Source of the DNA: Gilliamella sp. wkB112
GTDB taxonomy: Bacteria; Pseudomonadota; Gammaproteobacteria; Enterobacterales; Orbaceae
Reading direction: 5' to 3'
NCBI RefSeq assembly: GCF_001690685.1
Contig: NZ_LZGL01000009.1
Span: 434,001-498,000, forward strand
Length of the DNA: 64,000 bases
The notes under the pieces were generated by a model. The model saw only the letters and a program-made list of their open reading frames with translations. It did not search any database and was not told the DNA's origin. Of this stretch, positions 1-11,224 are shown piece by piece. Both the position numbers and the translations under genes were made by a program. Within the stretch, counting starts at the first letter, position 1; each line of letters opens with the position of its first letter.

Positions 1-1
1 C

Positions 2-787
2 ACGCATTAATCCTTTATCAAAATTAAGCCAAGACTCAGCAGGAATAAAATCGCTACTGACTTGACCAATAATATGGATATTGTATTGTTCAAAGTCAAT
101 TAACCAAGAAAAAAATGTCAAAATTATTACGGCAAAAAGCGGAGCTGGATAGCGTGGTTTAAGCCTTTTTAAAGCGACTAAAATACATAAAGTAATAAAT
201 GATACCAATGCGGTACCAATATGAATTTGTGGTATTTTAAACGGCAAATAAACAACCCGCTCTATCAAATAGGAATAGTCGTAGCTAAAACCTAATGTTT
301 TTGCTAACTGATCAACCATAATAGTTATTGAAATACCATTTAATAAACCAATCAAAATCGGCTGGCTAAGTAAATCAGCTAAAGCACCAAGATGAAGTTT
401 CCCTGCAATAATACACCAAATACCTATCATAATGGTCAACAACACTACCAATTGCCAGCGTAAAATAGGATCATTTGCCGCCAAAGGTAACACCACAGCG
501 GCCACTACCGCACAAGTAGCGGTGTCAGGACCAACAATAAGTTGCCGAGAGGATCCCATAAGGGCATATACTATCAGTGGTAAAATGGTAGAATACAAGC
601 CAGCAATAGCACCAACTCCAGTTAATTCTGCATAAGCAATAGATACAGGTAAAGAAACAGCTGCCACTGATAATCCTGCTTTAATATCAAAACTTAAATA
701 TTCACGTTTATAACTTAATAAAGTACTTAGACCTGGCATCCAAGCAGTTATTTTTTGAAACAGTCTACTGTTTTTAAATTTACCCAT
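2..787 (-). CDS. SulP-family anion permease, C-terminus cut by window edge
   Basis: This is an inner-membrane anion transporter of the SulP family (sulfate, bicarbonate or carboxylate); the substrate cannot be told from sequence. The first 262 residues are in the window. They show the SulP core: VSLPVSIAYAEL near residues 44-55 and IVGPDTATCA near 92-101, followed by successive hydrophobic helices. The C-terminal half and any STAS domain lie beyond position 1. The ATG overlaps the TAA of pmbA by one base, so the two genes are probably co-transcribed. Family assignment is firm, substrate unknown. Confidence 0.85.
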   Translation of the reverse strand, partial: MGKFKNSRLFQKITAWMPGLSTLLSYKREYLSFDIKAGLSVAAVSLPVSIAYAELTGVGAIAGLYSTILPLIVYALMGSSRQLIVGPDTATCAVVAAVVLPLAANDPILRWQLVVLLTIMIGIWCIIAGKLHLGALADLLSQPILIGLLNGISITIMVDQLAKTLGFSYDYSYLIERVVYLPFKIPQIHIGTALVSFITLCILVALKRLKPRYPAPLFAVIILTFFSWLIDFEQYNIHIIGQVSSDFIPAESWLNFDKGLMR

Positions 788-2148
788 TATAATAATGACT
801 TCCCTGCTATACTCATATTCTCAATGAGAATTGAACCACACTGGATATTACCTCTAGTTTCAACATCATTACCGATCGCCACAATATTTTTATACATATT
901 TTTCAAATTACCTGCAACCGTAATTTCATTAACTGGGTATTGAATTTCACCATTTTCAACCCAAAAACCGCTAGCACCACGAGAATAATCGCCGGTGACA
1001 GTATTTACGCCCTGCCCCATTAATGAAGTAATGACTAAACCTTTATGTAATTTTTTTAACATAGCATCAAAACCGGCATCAATTTGACTGGCAGAAATCA
1101 ACCAATTATAAATACCACCAGCATGGCCTGTCGTTGTTAATCCAAGTTTTCTTGCGGAATAATTACCCAATAAATAAGTTTGCAATACTCCCTGTTCAAC
1201 AATATTACGTTTGATAGTTTGTGTCCCTTCACTATCAAAAGGGGACGATCCGATACCTTTTAAAATATGTGGATCTTCGTAAATAGTCAGCCAGGAGGGG
1301 AAAATAGATTGACCAACACTATCTAATAAAAATGAAGATTTACGGTAAATAGATCCGCCACTAATCGCGCTAATTAAATGTCCCATTAATCCTACTGCAA
1401 CATCAGCACAAAAAAGCACTGGCATTTGCATAGTAGCTATTTGTTTAGCACCTAAATGTGCAACGGTTCTCTCTGCGGCCTGTTTACCAACCCAAGTTGG
1501 GCTGGATAATTGGCTAATATCTCGGGACGACGTATAAGCATAATTACGTTCCATTTGTCCATCTTGTTCTGCGATAACGGAACAAGAAAGAGAATGAGAA
1601 CTTGCACAATAACCTTGCAACATACCTAAACTATTGCCATATACATAAATACCATAGCGGCTACTGAAATAGCCACCATCACTACTATTAATTTTAGGTT
1701 GGGCTAAAGCTATTTGCTCCGCTTGTTTCGCTTGTTCAATAGCCTCATCCACATTTAAATCACTTGGATAAAACAAATCCAAATCTGGTGGATTAAATGC
1801 CATTAAATTTGCATCACCCAAGCCTGAATAAGGATCTGGTGACGTATATTGCATAATATTAATTGCCATATCAATAGTCTGTGAAATAGCTGACGGTGAC
1901 AAATCATTAGTAGAAGCACTACCTTTACGTTGATTTTGATACACAGTAATAGCTAAGGCCCCATCGCTATTAAATTCAACATTTTCAGTTTCACCCAAGC
2001 GAGTACTAACACTGATACCAGTTGATTGGTTAATGGATACTTGAACTGAATCAACTCGGCGTTTTGCTTGCTTAATAGCATTTGCCACAATGGTAGATAA
2101 ATTTTCTTGTTGCTGTGAAGCTTCTTTTTTTATTTGCGCAATAGTCAT
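787..2148 (-). CDS. pmbA: TldE/PmbA metalloprotease subunit
   Basis: PmbA (TldE) forms a heteromeric metalloprotease with TldD; in E. coli the pair processes the microcin B17 precursor and degrades CcdA. The 453-residue length matches E. coli PmbA (450). The C-terminal part carries the family's glycine-rich stretch (GVNTVTGDYSRGASGFWVENG) and ends in a conserved region on native methionine/serine-rich strands. PmbA lacks the HExxH zinc motif, which belongs to TldD; tldD is not in this window. It is divergent from darP, as in E. coli, and overlaps the SulP gene by one base. Confidence 0.93.
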   Translation of the reverse strand: MTIAQIKKEASQQQENLSTIVANAIKQAKRRVDSVQVSINQSTGISVSTRLGETENVEFNSDGALAITVYQNQRKGSASTNDLSPSAISQTIDMAINIMQYTSPDPYSGLGDANLMAFNPPDLDLFYPSDLNVDEAIEQAKQAEQIALAQPKINSSDGGYFSSRYGIYVYGNSLGMLQGYCASSHSLSCSVIAEQDGQMERNYAYTSSRDISQLSSPTWVGKQAAERTVAHLGAKQIATMQMPVLFCADVAVGLMGHLISAISGGSIYRKSSFLLDSVGQSIFPSWLTIYEDPHILKGIGSSPFDSEGTQTIKRNIVEQGVLQTYLLGNYSARKLGLTTTGHAGGIYNWLISASQIDAGFDAMLKKLHKGLVITSLMGQGVNTVTGDYSRGASGFWVENGEIQYPVNEITVAGNLKNMYKNIVAIGNDVETRGNIQCGSILIENMSIAGKSLL

Positions 2149-2225
2149 TTTATTATTTTCTACAAATCTGCTAGTGATACGCTATAATAAGCTAGATTTA
2201 CATTTTAGTTAACAAAAGAAATCAT

Positions 2226-2762
2226 ATGAATAACCATAATGAAATTTTTATAGAACCAAATACCAACACCAATAATATTGATGATGAAATTATTTACGTT
2301 AGTAAAAGTGAAATTAAACGAGATGCCGAAGCCCTAAAAAAATTAGGTATTGAATTAGTTAATCTAAGTAAAAATGAAATCGTCAAAATCCCGCTTGATG
2401 AAGATTTACTTTATGCTATTGAATTAGCACAAAAAATAAAGAAAGAAGGCTACCGCAGACAAATCCAGTATATTGGGAAATTACTTCGTAGTCGTGATAT
2501 AGAACCGATTACTCAAACTCTTGATAAGCTTAAAAATCGTCATAATCAGCAAGTGGCTATGTTTCATAAGCTAGAGAAACTGCGCGATGAATTAATTGAA
2601 ACTGGCAATGCTGAAACTATTATTGAAATATTCCCAAATGCCGATCGACAACAGTTGCGCACCTTAGCTCGCCTAGCAAAAAAGGAGTTAGACTCCAATA
2701 AAACTCCGAAGACTGCCCGGCAGATTTTTCAATATTTAAAACAATTGAGTGATGCCGAATAA
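2226..2762 (+). CDS. darP: Ribosome-associated protein DarP (YjgA family)
   Basis: This is a DUF615/YjgA protein of 178 residues, close to the E. coli length (183). The family associates with the 50S subunit and takes part in late ribosome assembly. Visible family features are the acidic N-terminus, the [17 protein letters not shown] segment near 25-41, and the highly charged C-terminal helices ([18 protein letters not shown]). It is divergent from pmbA, the same pairing as in E. coli, which supports orthology. The start codon is an ATG with AAAGAAAT just upstream, a weak ribosome-binding site. Confidence 0.92.
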   Translation: MNNHNEIFIEPNTNTNNIDDEIIYVSKSEIKRDAEALKKLGIELVNLSKNEIVKIPLDEDLLYAIELAQKIKKEGYRRQIQYIGKLLRSRDIEPITQTLDKLKNRHNQQVAMFHKLEKLRDELIETGNAETIIEIFPNADRQQLRTLARLAKKELDSNKTPKTARQIFQYLKQLSDAE

Positions 2763-2834
2763 TCTTTATAATATTAGCGGCTATTGCTTATCATTAATCA
2801 ATTAATATTATTAACCAAGATAGAGGATATAAAA

Positions 2835-3365
2835 ATGGGACTATTAAATGTACCTGCCGGTAAAGAATTACCAGATGATATTTATGTTGTGATCGAAATT
2901 CCAGCTAATGCCGATCCAATTAAATATGAAGTAGATAAAGAAACCGGTGCGGTATTTGTTGATCGCTTTATGGCTACAGCAATGTTTTACCCATGTAATT
3001 ACGGTTATATCAATCATACCTTATCCCTTGATGGCGATCCAGTTGATGTATTAGTACCAACCCCTTACCCTTTACAACCAGGTTCAGTAATTCGTTGTCG
3101 TCCGGTTGGAGTATTAAAAATGACTGATGAATCAGGTGTTGATGCTAAATTAGTTGCAGTGCCACATACCAAACTTTCTAAAGAATATGATCACATTAAA
3201 GATATAAACGATTTACCTGAACTACTAAAATCACAAATCAAACACTTTTTTGAACAATATAAAGCACTTGAAAAAGGTAAATGGGTTAAAGTTGATGGTT
3301 GGGAAAATGTAGATGCAGCTCGTAAAGAAATTATGGAATCCTTTGCAAGAGCTGGAAATAAATAA
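2835..3365 (+). CDS. ppa: Inorganic pyrophosphatase
   Basis: This soluble family I pyrophosphatase hydrolyses PPi to two phosphates and so drives biosynthetic reactions forward. Starting at the ATG at 2835 gives 176 residues, exactly the E. coli length, with GAGG a few bases upstream. The longer in-frame start at 2784 would add a poorly conserved leader and is rejected. The active-site signature DGDPVDVLV (about residues 66-74) contains the metal-binding aspartates, and YGYINHT precedes it. It follows darP on the same strand and ends at a strong hairpin (3415-3451). Confidence 0.96.
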   Translation: MGLLNVPAGKELPDDIYVVIEIPANADPIKYEVDKETGAVFVDRFMATAMFYPCNYGYINHTLSLDGDPVDVLVPTPYPLQPGSVIRCRPVGVLKMTDESGVDAKLVAVPHTKLSKEYDHIKDINDLPELLKSQIKHFFEQYKALEKGKWVKVDGWENVDAARKEIMESFARAGNK

Positions 3366-3414
3366 AATTACCAATACGTTAATTACTGCTCTAAAACCCC
3401 TAAGTAACGATAAA

Positions 3415-3451
3415 ATAAAGAGTCATAATATACCAATTTATGGCTCTTTAT
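3415..3451 (+). terminator. Hairpin downstream of ppa
   Basis: ATAAAGAGTCATA (3415-3427) pairs with TATGGCTCTTTAT (3439-3451) with one G-U pair, giving a 13-bp stem and an 11-nt loop. A T-rich but not continuous T tract follows, so it could act as a terminator or a 3' stabilising stem for ppa. Confidence 0.55.
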
Positions 3452-3600
3452 CTTCACTTTCGAAATTAATTTAATGTGGTTAAGTTGGAATAACTTGCTT
3501 TATATCAAATTACAAAGCAATATCCAAAAATTTATAAAAAACTGTAGCCTAAGTTAAAAAAATTGTCATTAATAGCTTGCTTTCGATTATGATTTATGCG

Positions 3601-3769
3601 GTAATAGTAACAGGCTTTTAACGACGTATATTTTTATAAAAACGGTTAACTTTATAGTGTAGTTTTTAATTACATTTTTAGTTTATGTGCTTATAAAAAA
3701 TATATTGAATTATAGAGTCTACTCACGCCGAACAGGCAAAATATTAATTATTGTTAGGATGTTTAGTAA
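3601..3769 (+). promoter_or_regulatory. CspA-type long 5' leader
   Basis: About 300 bases without a gene precede the cold-shock ORF. Just before the start, GCCGAACAGGC (3727-3737) followed by an AATTATT-containing stretch closely resembles the upstream box of E. coli cspA (GCCGAAAGGCAC, then AATTATTAAAGG). AACGGTTAAC (3641-3650) recalls the start of the cspA cold box. The inference is a temperature-responsive mRNA leader. The exact promoter was not assigned. The rest of 3456-3600 holds nothing I recognise. Confidence 0.5.
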
Positions 3770-3979
3770 ATGAATAAAAAAACTGGCCAAGTAAAATGGT
3801 TTAATGAGAGTAAAGGTTTTGGTTTTATTACACCAAGCGATGGAAGCAAAGATGTGTTTGTACATTTTTCAGCTATTTCCGGAGACGGATTTAAAACTTT
3901 AGCTGAAGGGCAACAAGTCGAGTTTTCTATCCAAGATAGCCCTCGTGGACCAGCAGCGGCCGAAGTTGTAGTTATCTAA
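3770..3979 (+). CDS. Cold-shock protein, CspA/CspE family
   Basis: This is a single OB-fold cold-shock domain protein of 69 residues that binds single-stranded RNA/DNA and melts mRNA structure. RNP1 is KGFGFI (15-20) and RNP2 is VFVHF (29-33), with the aromatic residues W10, F11, F17, F19 and F30 in place. Length and the [17 protein letters not shown] ending are typical of CspA/CspE. The leader suggests a cold-inducible member, but sequence alone does not tell CspA from CspC or CspE. A strong terminator follows immediately. Confidence 0.95.
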   Translation: MNKKTGQVKWFNESKGFGFITPSDGSKDVFVHFSAISGDGFKTLAEGQQVEFSIQDSPRGPAAAEVVVI

Positions 3980-4005
3980 TTGATAATTACTTAATTTATA
4001 TAATT

Positions 4006-4036
4006 TAAAAACGCTCTTTTTAAGGGGCGTTTTTTT
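4006..4036 (+). terminator. Rho-independent terminator of the csp gene
   Basis: AAAAACGCTC pairs with GGGGCGTTTTT around a short T/A loop and is followed by an uninterrupted run of T, a classic intrinsic terminator on the + strand. Confidence 0.85.
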
Positions 4037-4043
4037 TGCTCAT

Positions 4044-4070
4044 AAAAAAACGGTCGTAAGACCGCTTTTT
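4044..4070 (-). terminator. Rho-independent terminator of gapA
   Basis: On the minus strand GCGGTCTTACGACCG forms a GC-rich stem and is followed by TTTTTTT, 24 bases beyond the gapA stop. The A/T runs on both sides could make it work in both directions. Confidence 0.8.
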
Positions 4071-4093
4071 AGTTAAGTATTAATTAATGCAGA

Positions 4094-5490
<1,397 letters not shown>

Positions 5491-6228
5491 TTGACTAACG
5501 ACGTATTACAAGCCCTAAATGTATTAAAATCAAAAAAGTGGATTGATTTAACCCACACTTTTGATCATAACTCCCCCCATTTTTTTATGTTTGAAAGAGC
5601 CCAAATAAAAACATTATTTAGTCATACTGATGGCTTTCTTGCACAAGAATTTTGTTTTGCTGGCCAGTATGGTACTCATATTGATGCGCCTATCCATTTT
5701 GTACCTAATACCCGTTATCTACACGAACTAGAGCTTCACGAGTTAGTGTTACCGCTAATTGTGATTGACCAATCTCAGCGTGCACAACGCGATCCTAACT
5801 TCTCATTTTCTAAAGAGGATGTCATCACATTTGAACAAGAACATGGGCAAATTGAAGCAGGATCTTTTGTCGCTTTACGAACAGATTGGAGCAAGCGTTG
5901 GCCTTCGCAAAGTGCGATGGAAAATAAAGATGTTGATGGTAATAATCAGATTCCAGGTTGGGGAATTGACGCGCTACAATTTTTGTTCGAAGAACGTAAA
6001 ATAAAAGCTATTGGCCATGAAACATTTGATACTGATTCAGCTAAAGAATTCCGTAAAAATCAGGCTTTAAAAGGTGAGTATTATGTATTAGAGCAAGATA
6101 CTTACCAAGTTGAATTAATGACTAACTTAGATAAACTGCCGACTAAAGGCGCGGTTATTTTTAATATCGTTGCCAAACCAAACCAAGCTTCTGGCTTTCC
6201 TGTGAGATCGTTTGCCATCCTGCCATAA
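5491..6228 (+). CDS. Cyclase-family metal hydrolase (KynB-like fold)
   Basis: This is a member of the cyclase family (PF04199), which includes bacterial kynurenine formamidases and isatin hydrolases. The metal-site signature YGTHIDAPIHF lies near residues 61-71, and a second conserved stretch is AIGHETFDTDS near 170. It has 245 residues and no signal peptide, so it is cytoplasmic. The start is TTG with AAGGA seven bases upstream; no nearby in-frame ATG is better. No tryptophan-degradation genes are adjacent, so the substrate is unknown. KynB is possible but not supported by context. Confidence 0.75.
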   Translation: MTNDVLQALNVLKSKKWIDLTHTFDHNSPHFFMFERAQIKTLFSHTDGFLAQEFCFAGQYGTHIDAPIHFVPNTRYLHELELHELVLPLIVIDQSQRAQRDPNFSFSKEDVITFEQEHGQIEAGSFVALRTDWSKRWPSQSAMENKDVDGNNQIPGWGIDALQFLFEERKIKAIGHETFDTDSAKEFRKNQALKGEYYVLEQDTYQVELMTNLDKLPTKGAVIFNIVAKPNQASGFPVRSFAILP

Positions 6229-6244
6229 TATAAACGTAAATAAC

Positions 6245-6278
6245 CCCAAATATGCTGCTATATAAGCACATATTTGGG
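6245..6278 (+). terminator. Long hairpin after the cyclase gene
   Basis: CCCAAATATG (6245-6254) is the exact inverse of CATATTTGGG (6269-6278), with an inner TGCT/AGCA pair. It lies 17 bases after the cyclase stop and lacks a T run, so it is either a weak terminator or a 3'-end stabilising stem. Confidence 0.5.
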
Positions 6279-6491
6279 CTCGTTACATCAAAGCTATAAA
6301 TTATTTAATTGGGATATAAAAAATTAAGATTTTCATTTTGTTATGCCATTCATGGCATCATGTTAGGATAATGACATTCTCTTGCAAAGTTTCATGTATA
6401 ATGATACCAAACAATAAAAATTGTATAATTACAGTTTGTAATCATAACAACATAACCAATTGAATGTGATAAACCGATAAGAAACAATGCC

Positions 6492-9050
6492 ATGATTAAT
6501 ATAGACAATTTTGAAGACCACACACCAATGATGCGTCAATATCTAAAACTCAAAGCGGAAAATCCTGATATTTTGTTATTTTATCGGATGGGTGATTTTT
6601 ATGAGATGTTTTATGATGATGCTAAACGTGGTTCTCAGCTATTGGACATTTCATTGACAAAACGTGGATCTTCCAATGGTGAGCCGATTCCTATGGCTGG
6701 TGTGCCTTATCATGCAGTCGAAACCTATTTAGCCAAATTAATTTCACTAGGCGAATCCGTCGCGATTTGTGAACAAATTGGCGATCCAGCTACTAGCAAA
6801 GGCCCTGTAGAACGCAAAATAGTCCGTATAGTTACACCTGGTACAGTCAGTGACGAACTATTATTAGAAGATCGGAAGGACAATTTATTAGCAGCCATTT
6901 GGCAGGCTAAAAATCACTATGGCTATGCGACTCTAGATATTAGTTCCGGGCGATTTTTTGTTTTTGAGTGTGATACTATTGAGGCAATTCAAGCAGAATT
7001 ACAACGAACCAATCCAGTTGAATTGCTTTACCCTGAAGACTTTCAAACTATACACTTGATTGAAAATCGGCAAGGATTACGCCGCCGTCCTTTTTGGGAC
7101 TTTGATTTAGAAACCGCCAAACAACAACTCAATTTACAATTTGGTACCAATGACTTAGTAGGGTTTGGCGTAGAAGATTGCAGCTACGCGCTTTGCGCTG
7201 CTGGTTGTTTATTACAATATGTCAAAGATACCCAACGCACTGCTCTACCCCATATTCGCACGATTATTAAAGAATCATCTTATGACTTTGTAGTACTCGA
7301 TGCTGCTACTCGTCGCAATTTAGAGATCACTGAAAACTTATCAGGTAGTACGCAAAATACCGTAGCAGAAATAATAGATAAAACTCAGACCCCAATGGGT
7401 AGTCGCATGTTAAAACGTTGGCTACATTCACCAATCCGTAATCTGACTACCTTACAAAATCGTCAAGATTCTATTGGTGAATTACAACACTATATTACCG
7501 AAATTCAGCCATTATTAAAGCAGATTGGCGATCTAGAACGCATTTTAGCTAGATTAGCATTACATAGTGCTCGCCCACGTGATTTTGCTCGTATGCGTGA
7601 TGCCTATAATTTATTACCGCAACTGCAACAATTATTAACTAATTTTACTACACCTTACCTAACGAGTTTAAGCTCTAAAATTAATCAATTCGATCATATT
7701 GCTGAGCTACTAAATAGTGCTATCGTCGAAGCACCACCGGTTATTATCCGCGATGGAGGAGTAATTGCCACAAGCTATAATGCCGAATTAGACGAACTAC
7801 GTAGCTTGGCTGATGGGGCTACCAATTATCTTGAACAATTAGAAATTCGAGAGCGTGAAACCCTAGGTATTGACACCCTGAAAGTCGGATTTAATGCGGT
7901 GCACGGTTACTATATTCAAATCAGCCGTGGTCAAAGTCACTTAGCACCAATCCATTATAGCCGTCGGCAAACACTTAAAAATGTTGAACGCTATATTATT
8001 CCTGAATTAAAAGAATATGAAGATAAAGTACTGACTGCAAAAAGCCGAGCCTTAGCCTTAGAAAAACAACTTTATGAGCAATTATTTGATCAGTTATTAC
8101 CAGATCTTGCAGCCATGCAAGCGAGTGCTGAGGCAATAGCTGAATTGGATGTACTAACTAATTTGGCTGAACGAGCTTTAACGCTAAACTACCAACGCCC
8201 AACTTTAACTACCAAAACAGGTATTGAAATTCACGGTGGCCGTCACATAGTTATTGAACAAGTATTAACGACGCCTTTTATTGCTAATTCGTTACGCTTA
8301 TCTCCTGAACGACGTATGCTCATTATTACTGGTCCTAATATGGGGGGTAAAAGCACTTATATGCGCCAAACAGCCTTAATTGTGTTACTGGCTTATATTG
8401 GTAGTTTTGTGCCAGCAACTAAAGCCGTTATTGGTCCCGTCGATCGCATTTTTACTCGCATAGGTGCTTCTGATGATTTAGCTTCTGGCCGTTCCACCTT
8501 TATGGTCGAAATGACAGAAACCGCCAATATTATGCACAACGCTACCGCACAAAGTTTAGTGTTAATGGATGAAGTTGGGCGAGGAACATCCACCTATGAT
8601 GGACTGTCACTCGCTTGGGCTTGTGCTGAAAACTTAGCTAATGAAATCAAAGCGATGACACTTTTTGCCACTCACTACTTTGAACTTACCCAACTACCGG
8701 AACATATGCAAGGTGTCTACAATATCCACTTTGATGCTATTGAGCATAATAATACTGTAGCATTTATTCATGAAGTGGCCGAAGGTGCTGCTAGTAAAAG
8801 TTATGGTATTGCTGTTGCCGGACTTGCCGGGGTGCCTAAATCGATTTTGAAACGAGCTAAACAAAAACTCAAAGAGTTAGAGGTTATATCTAAACAATCT
8901 TCTAATAGTCATGTTGATACTTCTCAGCTGTCATTTGTTACTGAACCTGAACCTTCCGAGGTAGAACAAGCTTTAAGGCAGATAGATCCAGATTCACTAA
9001 CAGCCAAACAAGCTTTAGACATGCTATATCAACTTAAAAAATTACTATAA
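6492..9050 (+). CDS. mutS: DNA mismatch repair protein MutS
   Basis: MutS recognises mismatches and small loops and starts methyl-directed repair with MutL and MutH. It has 852 residues, close to E. coli (853). The mismatch-reading Phe-X-Glu motif is F36-Y-E38 in GDFYEMF, at the same position as in E. coli. The ATPase domain carries Walker [10 protein letters not shown] near 615 and [12 protein letters not shown] near 690, followed by FATHYFEL. The C-terminal tail ([21 protein letters not shown]) matches the tetramerisation segment. The gene is complete and uninterrupted. Confidence 0.98.
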   Translation: MINIDNFEDHTPMMRQYLKLKAENPDILLFYRMGDFYEMFYDDAKRGSQLLDISLTKRGSSNGEPIPMAGVPYHAVETYLAKLISLGESVAICEQIGDPATSKGPVERKIVRIVTPGTVSDELLLEDRKDNLLAAIWQAKNHYGYATLDISSGRFFVFECDTIEAIQAELQRTNPVELLYPEDFQTIHLIENRQGLRRRPFWDFDLETAKQQLNLQFGTNDLVGFGVEDCSYALCAAGCLLQYVKDTQRTALPHIRTIIKESSYDFVVLDAATRRNLEITENLSGSTQNTVAEIIDKTQTPMGSRMLKRWLHSPIRNLTTLQNRQDSIGELQHYITEIQPLLKQIGDLERILARLALHSARPRDFARMRDAYNLLPQLQQLLTNFTTPYLTSLSSKINQFDHIAELLNSAIVEAPPVIIRDGGVIATSYNAELDELRSLADGATNYLEQLEIRERETLGIDTLKVGFNAVHGYYIQISRGQSHLAPIHYSRRQTLKNVERYIIPELKEYEDKVLTAKSRALALEKQLYEQLFDQLLPDLAAMQASAEAIAELDVLTNLAERALTLNYQRPTLTTKTGIEIHGGRHIVIEQVLTTPFIANSLRLSPERRMLIITGPNMGGKSTYMRQTALIVLLAYIGSFVPATKAVIGPVDRIFTRIGASDDLASGRSTFMVEMTETANIMHNATAQSLVLMDEVGRGTSTYDGLSLAWACAENLANEIKAMTLFATHYFELTQLPEHMQGVYNIHFDAIEHNNTVAFIHEVAEGAASKSYGIAVAGLAGVPKSILKRAKQKLKELEVISKQSSNSHVDTSQLSFVTEPEPSEVEQALRQIDPDSLTAKQALDMLYQLKKLL

Positions 9051-9109
9051 TGATTTGATGTGATATTATCCCGCAACAACCAGCGCGGATAATACCACTT
9101 ACATTCAAC

Positions 9110-9156
9110 TTTTATACTAAAACGTATAGCACTCCTGAAACATCTTTACAAAAATT
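9110..9156 (-). repeat. Dispersed ~40-bp element, copy 1
   Basis: On the minus strand this copy reads TGTAAAGATGTTTCAGG, then AGTGC, then TATACGTTTTAGTATA. It lies between the convergent ends of mutS and dld. Four other copies are at 11186, 13811, 18261 and 36166. Confidence 0.85.
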
Positions 9157-9234
9157 AACATTAGTTATCCATGTGATACTTAATCCTAAGCCACCTAATA
9201 GGATCAAATTACAAAGTGGCCCAAATAACGCCAT
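9112..9234 (-). CDS. Possible 40-residue membrane peptide ending in the dispersed element
   Basis: A small ORF begins right after the dld stop (ATG at 9234). It reads as one hydrophobic helix (LILLGGLGLSITW) followed by FCKDVSGVLYVLV, which comes from the dispersed repeat. No clear ribosome-binding site precedes it. It may be a genuine small membrane protein translated by coupling to dld, the tail of a lost gene, or chance. The last 13 residues have the same reading frame as the tail of rlmF. Confidence 0.2.
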   Translation of the reverse strand: MALFGPLCNLILLGGLGLSITWITNVNFCKDVSGVLYVLV

Positions 9235-9238
9235 ACCA

Positions 9239-10936
9239 TTATTGCCAAAACTTTTTCTTAGATGTTTTACCAATACCCGGATTAAAACTATTAGTTGGAT
9301 CAAGTTGATGATAAAAGTTTTTCAAGTCGTCATTGGCATGGTACAAATGCCCAACATTATGCTCCGCTGGATACTGTGCCCCACGTTGGTCCAAAATTTT
9401 TAACATTTCTTCTTCAACTTTGGCACAATCGGTGCCTTTTTTAGCAATATAATCCTGATGAAATACCGAACAGAAAAAATGACCATAATACAATTTATGA
9501 ATAAAATGCTGGCTAATACTCTCCGGTAAGGTTTCAAACCATTGTTTATCATTACGCCTTAACGCAATATCTAAGGCAACTAAATCTTCTACCGTTTTAC
9601 TATGCACACTACGGTAAACAGTGGCTGCACCAGCAGTGGCAAAGCGGTGTAACATAGCAGCTTCAGCTTCTTTCGGATTGCAACAAAAATAGCTACCATT
9701 CCTATTTTGAAAATATTCTTGTAAAAAAGCAGCGGCTTCGGCTATGCCATTATCTGCCATTTTCAAAATCAAATGATGTTGGTAACGATCGCGATAATCA
9801 CGAATTGACTTAGGTAAATGATGAGGCAAAATTTTACATACCGTGACAGCAAAGCGATCAGTAAAATTATTTGGGAAAAATGGAATTTTGCTAGCAATGC
9901 GATCGATCCAGTTTTTAAAAGCATATAAGCGAGGAATAGTATCAGTGCCTAATTTTTGAATGGCTAAAAACAAGTGCTTACCATAAACTGCCGCAATATC
10001 AAAGGCATCACGATGGATATATTCGCCAGAAACAGGCAGATTATCAAACTTACCTAAAATGTGGCGACGAATATCGTCCAGTTCATTAGTATCATTGGTA
10101 CCTATATAGAATACCGCAGTATCACCTTCAAGTGGGAAGGTATCCAAACGTACTGCAAATACCATTAACCTACCCGCACTACCTGAAGCTTCGTAATGCA
10201 ATTCAGGATCAGCATTAAAGCGAGCCGGAGTATCGGCGTCAATTTTTCGTACATGATCACGATAATTATGATCATGTCCTAACCCAGCATCGCGTTTAAT
10301 ATCTTGGTCAGTATAAGTATGATTTTGTAAATTATTTAAAATAGTTTCAGGATCTTCACCAAGCTCTATCCCTAAGTGATTAACTAAATGTAACTCTCCA
10401 TTTTCATCCAACTGTGCAAAAACTGCCATTTGAGTATAAGCCGGACCATGCTGAATTAAAGCGCCACCTGAATTATTACAAATACCACCCATGACCGATG
10501 CCCCAATACACGACGAACCGATCACCGAATGTGGACCACGTTGATATTTTTTTAATTCCTTTTCTAATCGGAATAAAGTACTACCTGGTAAGCAAACAAC
10601 CTGTTCACCATTTTCAATCACTTGCACTCCATCTAAACGGCGAGTACTAACAATCACAATAGGACGATCATAGTCATTACCATCAGGCGTTGAACCACCA
10701 GTAAGTCCAGTATTAGAAGACTGAGTTATCACAATTACATCTGCTTCAACGCATGCTTTTAAAACTTGCCATTGCTCAACTAATGTGCCTGGTAAAACGA
10801 CCGCTAATGCATCCCCCTCACCAAAACGAACGCCTTTACGATAAAGCAGCGTTTGGGACGGTTTTGTTAATGTATATTTATCACCTACAATCGCTTTAAG
10901 TTTTTCGATAAGAACTACTGGTGTGTTGGTACTCAT
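9239..10936 (-). CDS. dld: Quinone-dependent D-lactate dehydrogenase
   Basis: This peripheral membrane FAD enzyme oxidises D-lactate to pyruvate and passes electrons to the quinone pool. It has 565 residues (E. coli Dld 571). The FAD-binding domain shows QSSNTGLTGGSTPDG near residues 72-86 and VIGSSCIGASVMGG near 138. The central part (about 300-420) matches the Dld membrane-binding region, with the basic stretch PKSIRDYRDRYQHH. The C-terminus NVGHLYHANDDLKNFYHQLDP is typical. It is convergent with mutS; the 188-bp gap contains one dispersed repeat. Confidence 0.96.
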   Translation of the reverse strand: MSTNTPVVLIEKLKAIVGDKYTLTKPSQTLLYRKGVRFGEGDALAVVLPGTLVEQWQVLKACVEADVIVITQSSNTGLTGGSTPDGNDYDRPIVIVSTRRLDGVQVIENGEQVVCLPGSTLFRLEKELKKYQRGPHSVIGSSCIGASVMGGICNNSGGALIQHGPAYTQMAVFAQLDENGELHLVNHLGIELGEDPETILNNLQNHTYTDQDIKRDAGLGHDHNYRDHVRKIDADTPARFNADPELHYEASGSAGRLMVFAVRLDTFPLEGDTAVFYIGTNDTNELDDIRRHILGKFDNLPVSGEYIHRDAFDIAAVYGKHLFLAIQKLGTDTIPRLYAFKNWIDRIASKIPFFPNNFTDRFAVTVCKILPHHLPKSIRDYRDRYQHHLILKMADNGIAEAAAFLQEYFQNRNGSYFCCNPKEAEAAMLHRFATAGAATVYRSVHSKTVEDLVALDIALRRNDKQWFETLPESISQHFIHKLYYGHFFCSVFHQDYIAKKGTDCAKVEEEMLKILDQRGAQYPAEHNVGHLYHANDDLKNFYHQLDPTNSFNPGIGKTSKKKFWQ

Positions 10937-11185
10937 ATTAAGTTCCTTATTTATATAAAAAGACCAAATCGGATTGATTTTGACTATTTAATAATCAATA
11001 CATCTTAATCAAAACATATACAATATGCTATCCAATTTTTAGGAAATGCCTGTGTCTATAGGATTGATTTATTAAAAACAACCAACTAAAAACAATTAGT
11101 TTATTGATATTTATCGATAAAAAATCAACATAGATTTTTACTATTAATATTAATGGAAAATCCTTTGATAATAATTAATCTTTCA

Positions 11186-11224
11186 TATACTTAAACGTAT
11201 AGCTCTCCTGAAACATCTTTACAG
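11186..11224 (-). repeat. Dispersed ~40-bp element, copy 2 (inside the rlmF 3' end)
   Basis: The minus strand reads TGTAAAGATGTTTCAGG, then AGAGC, then TATACGTTTAAGTATA. The copy supplies the last codons and the stop of rlmF, giving the tail ICKDVSGELYV. Confidence 0.85.

Noticed and set aside
432-635. 67-codon + strand ORF
   Set aside because: It is antisense to the SulP gene, which has clear family motifs on the minus strand.
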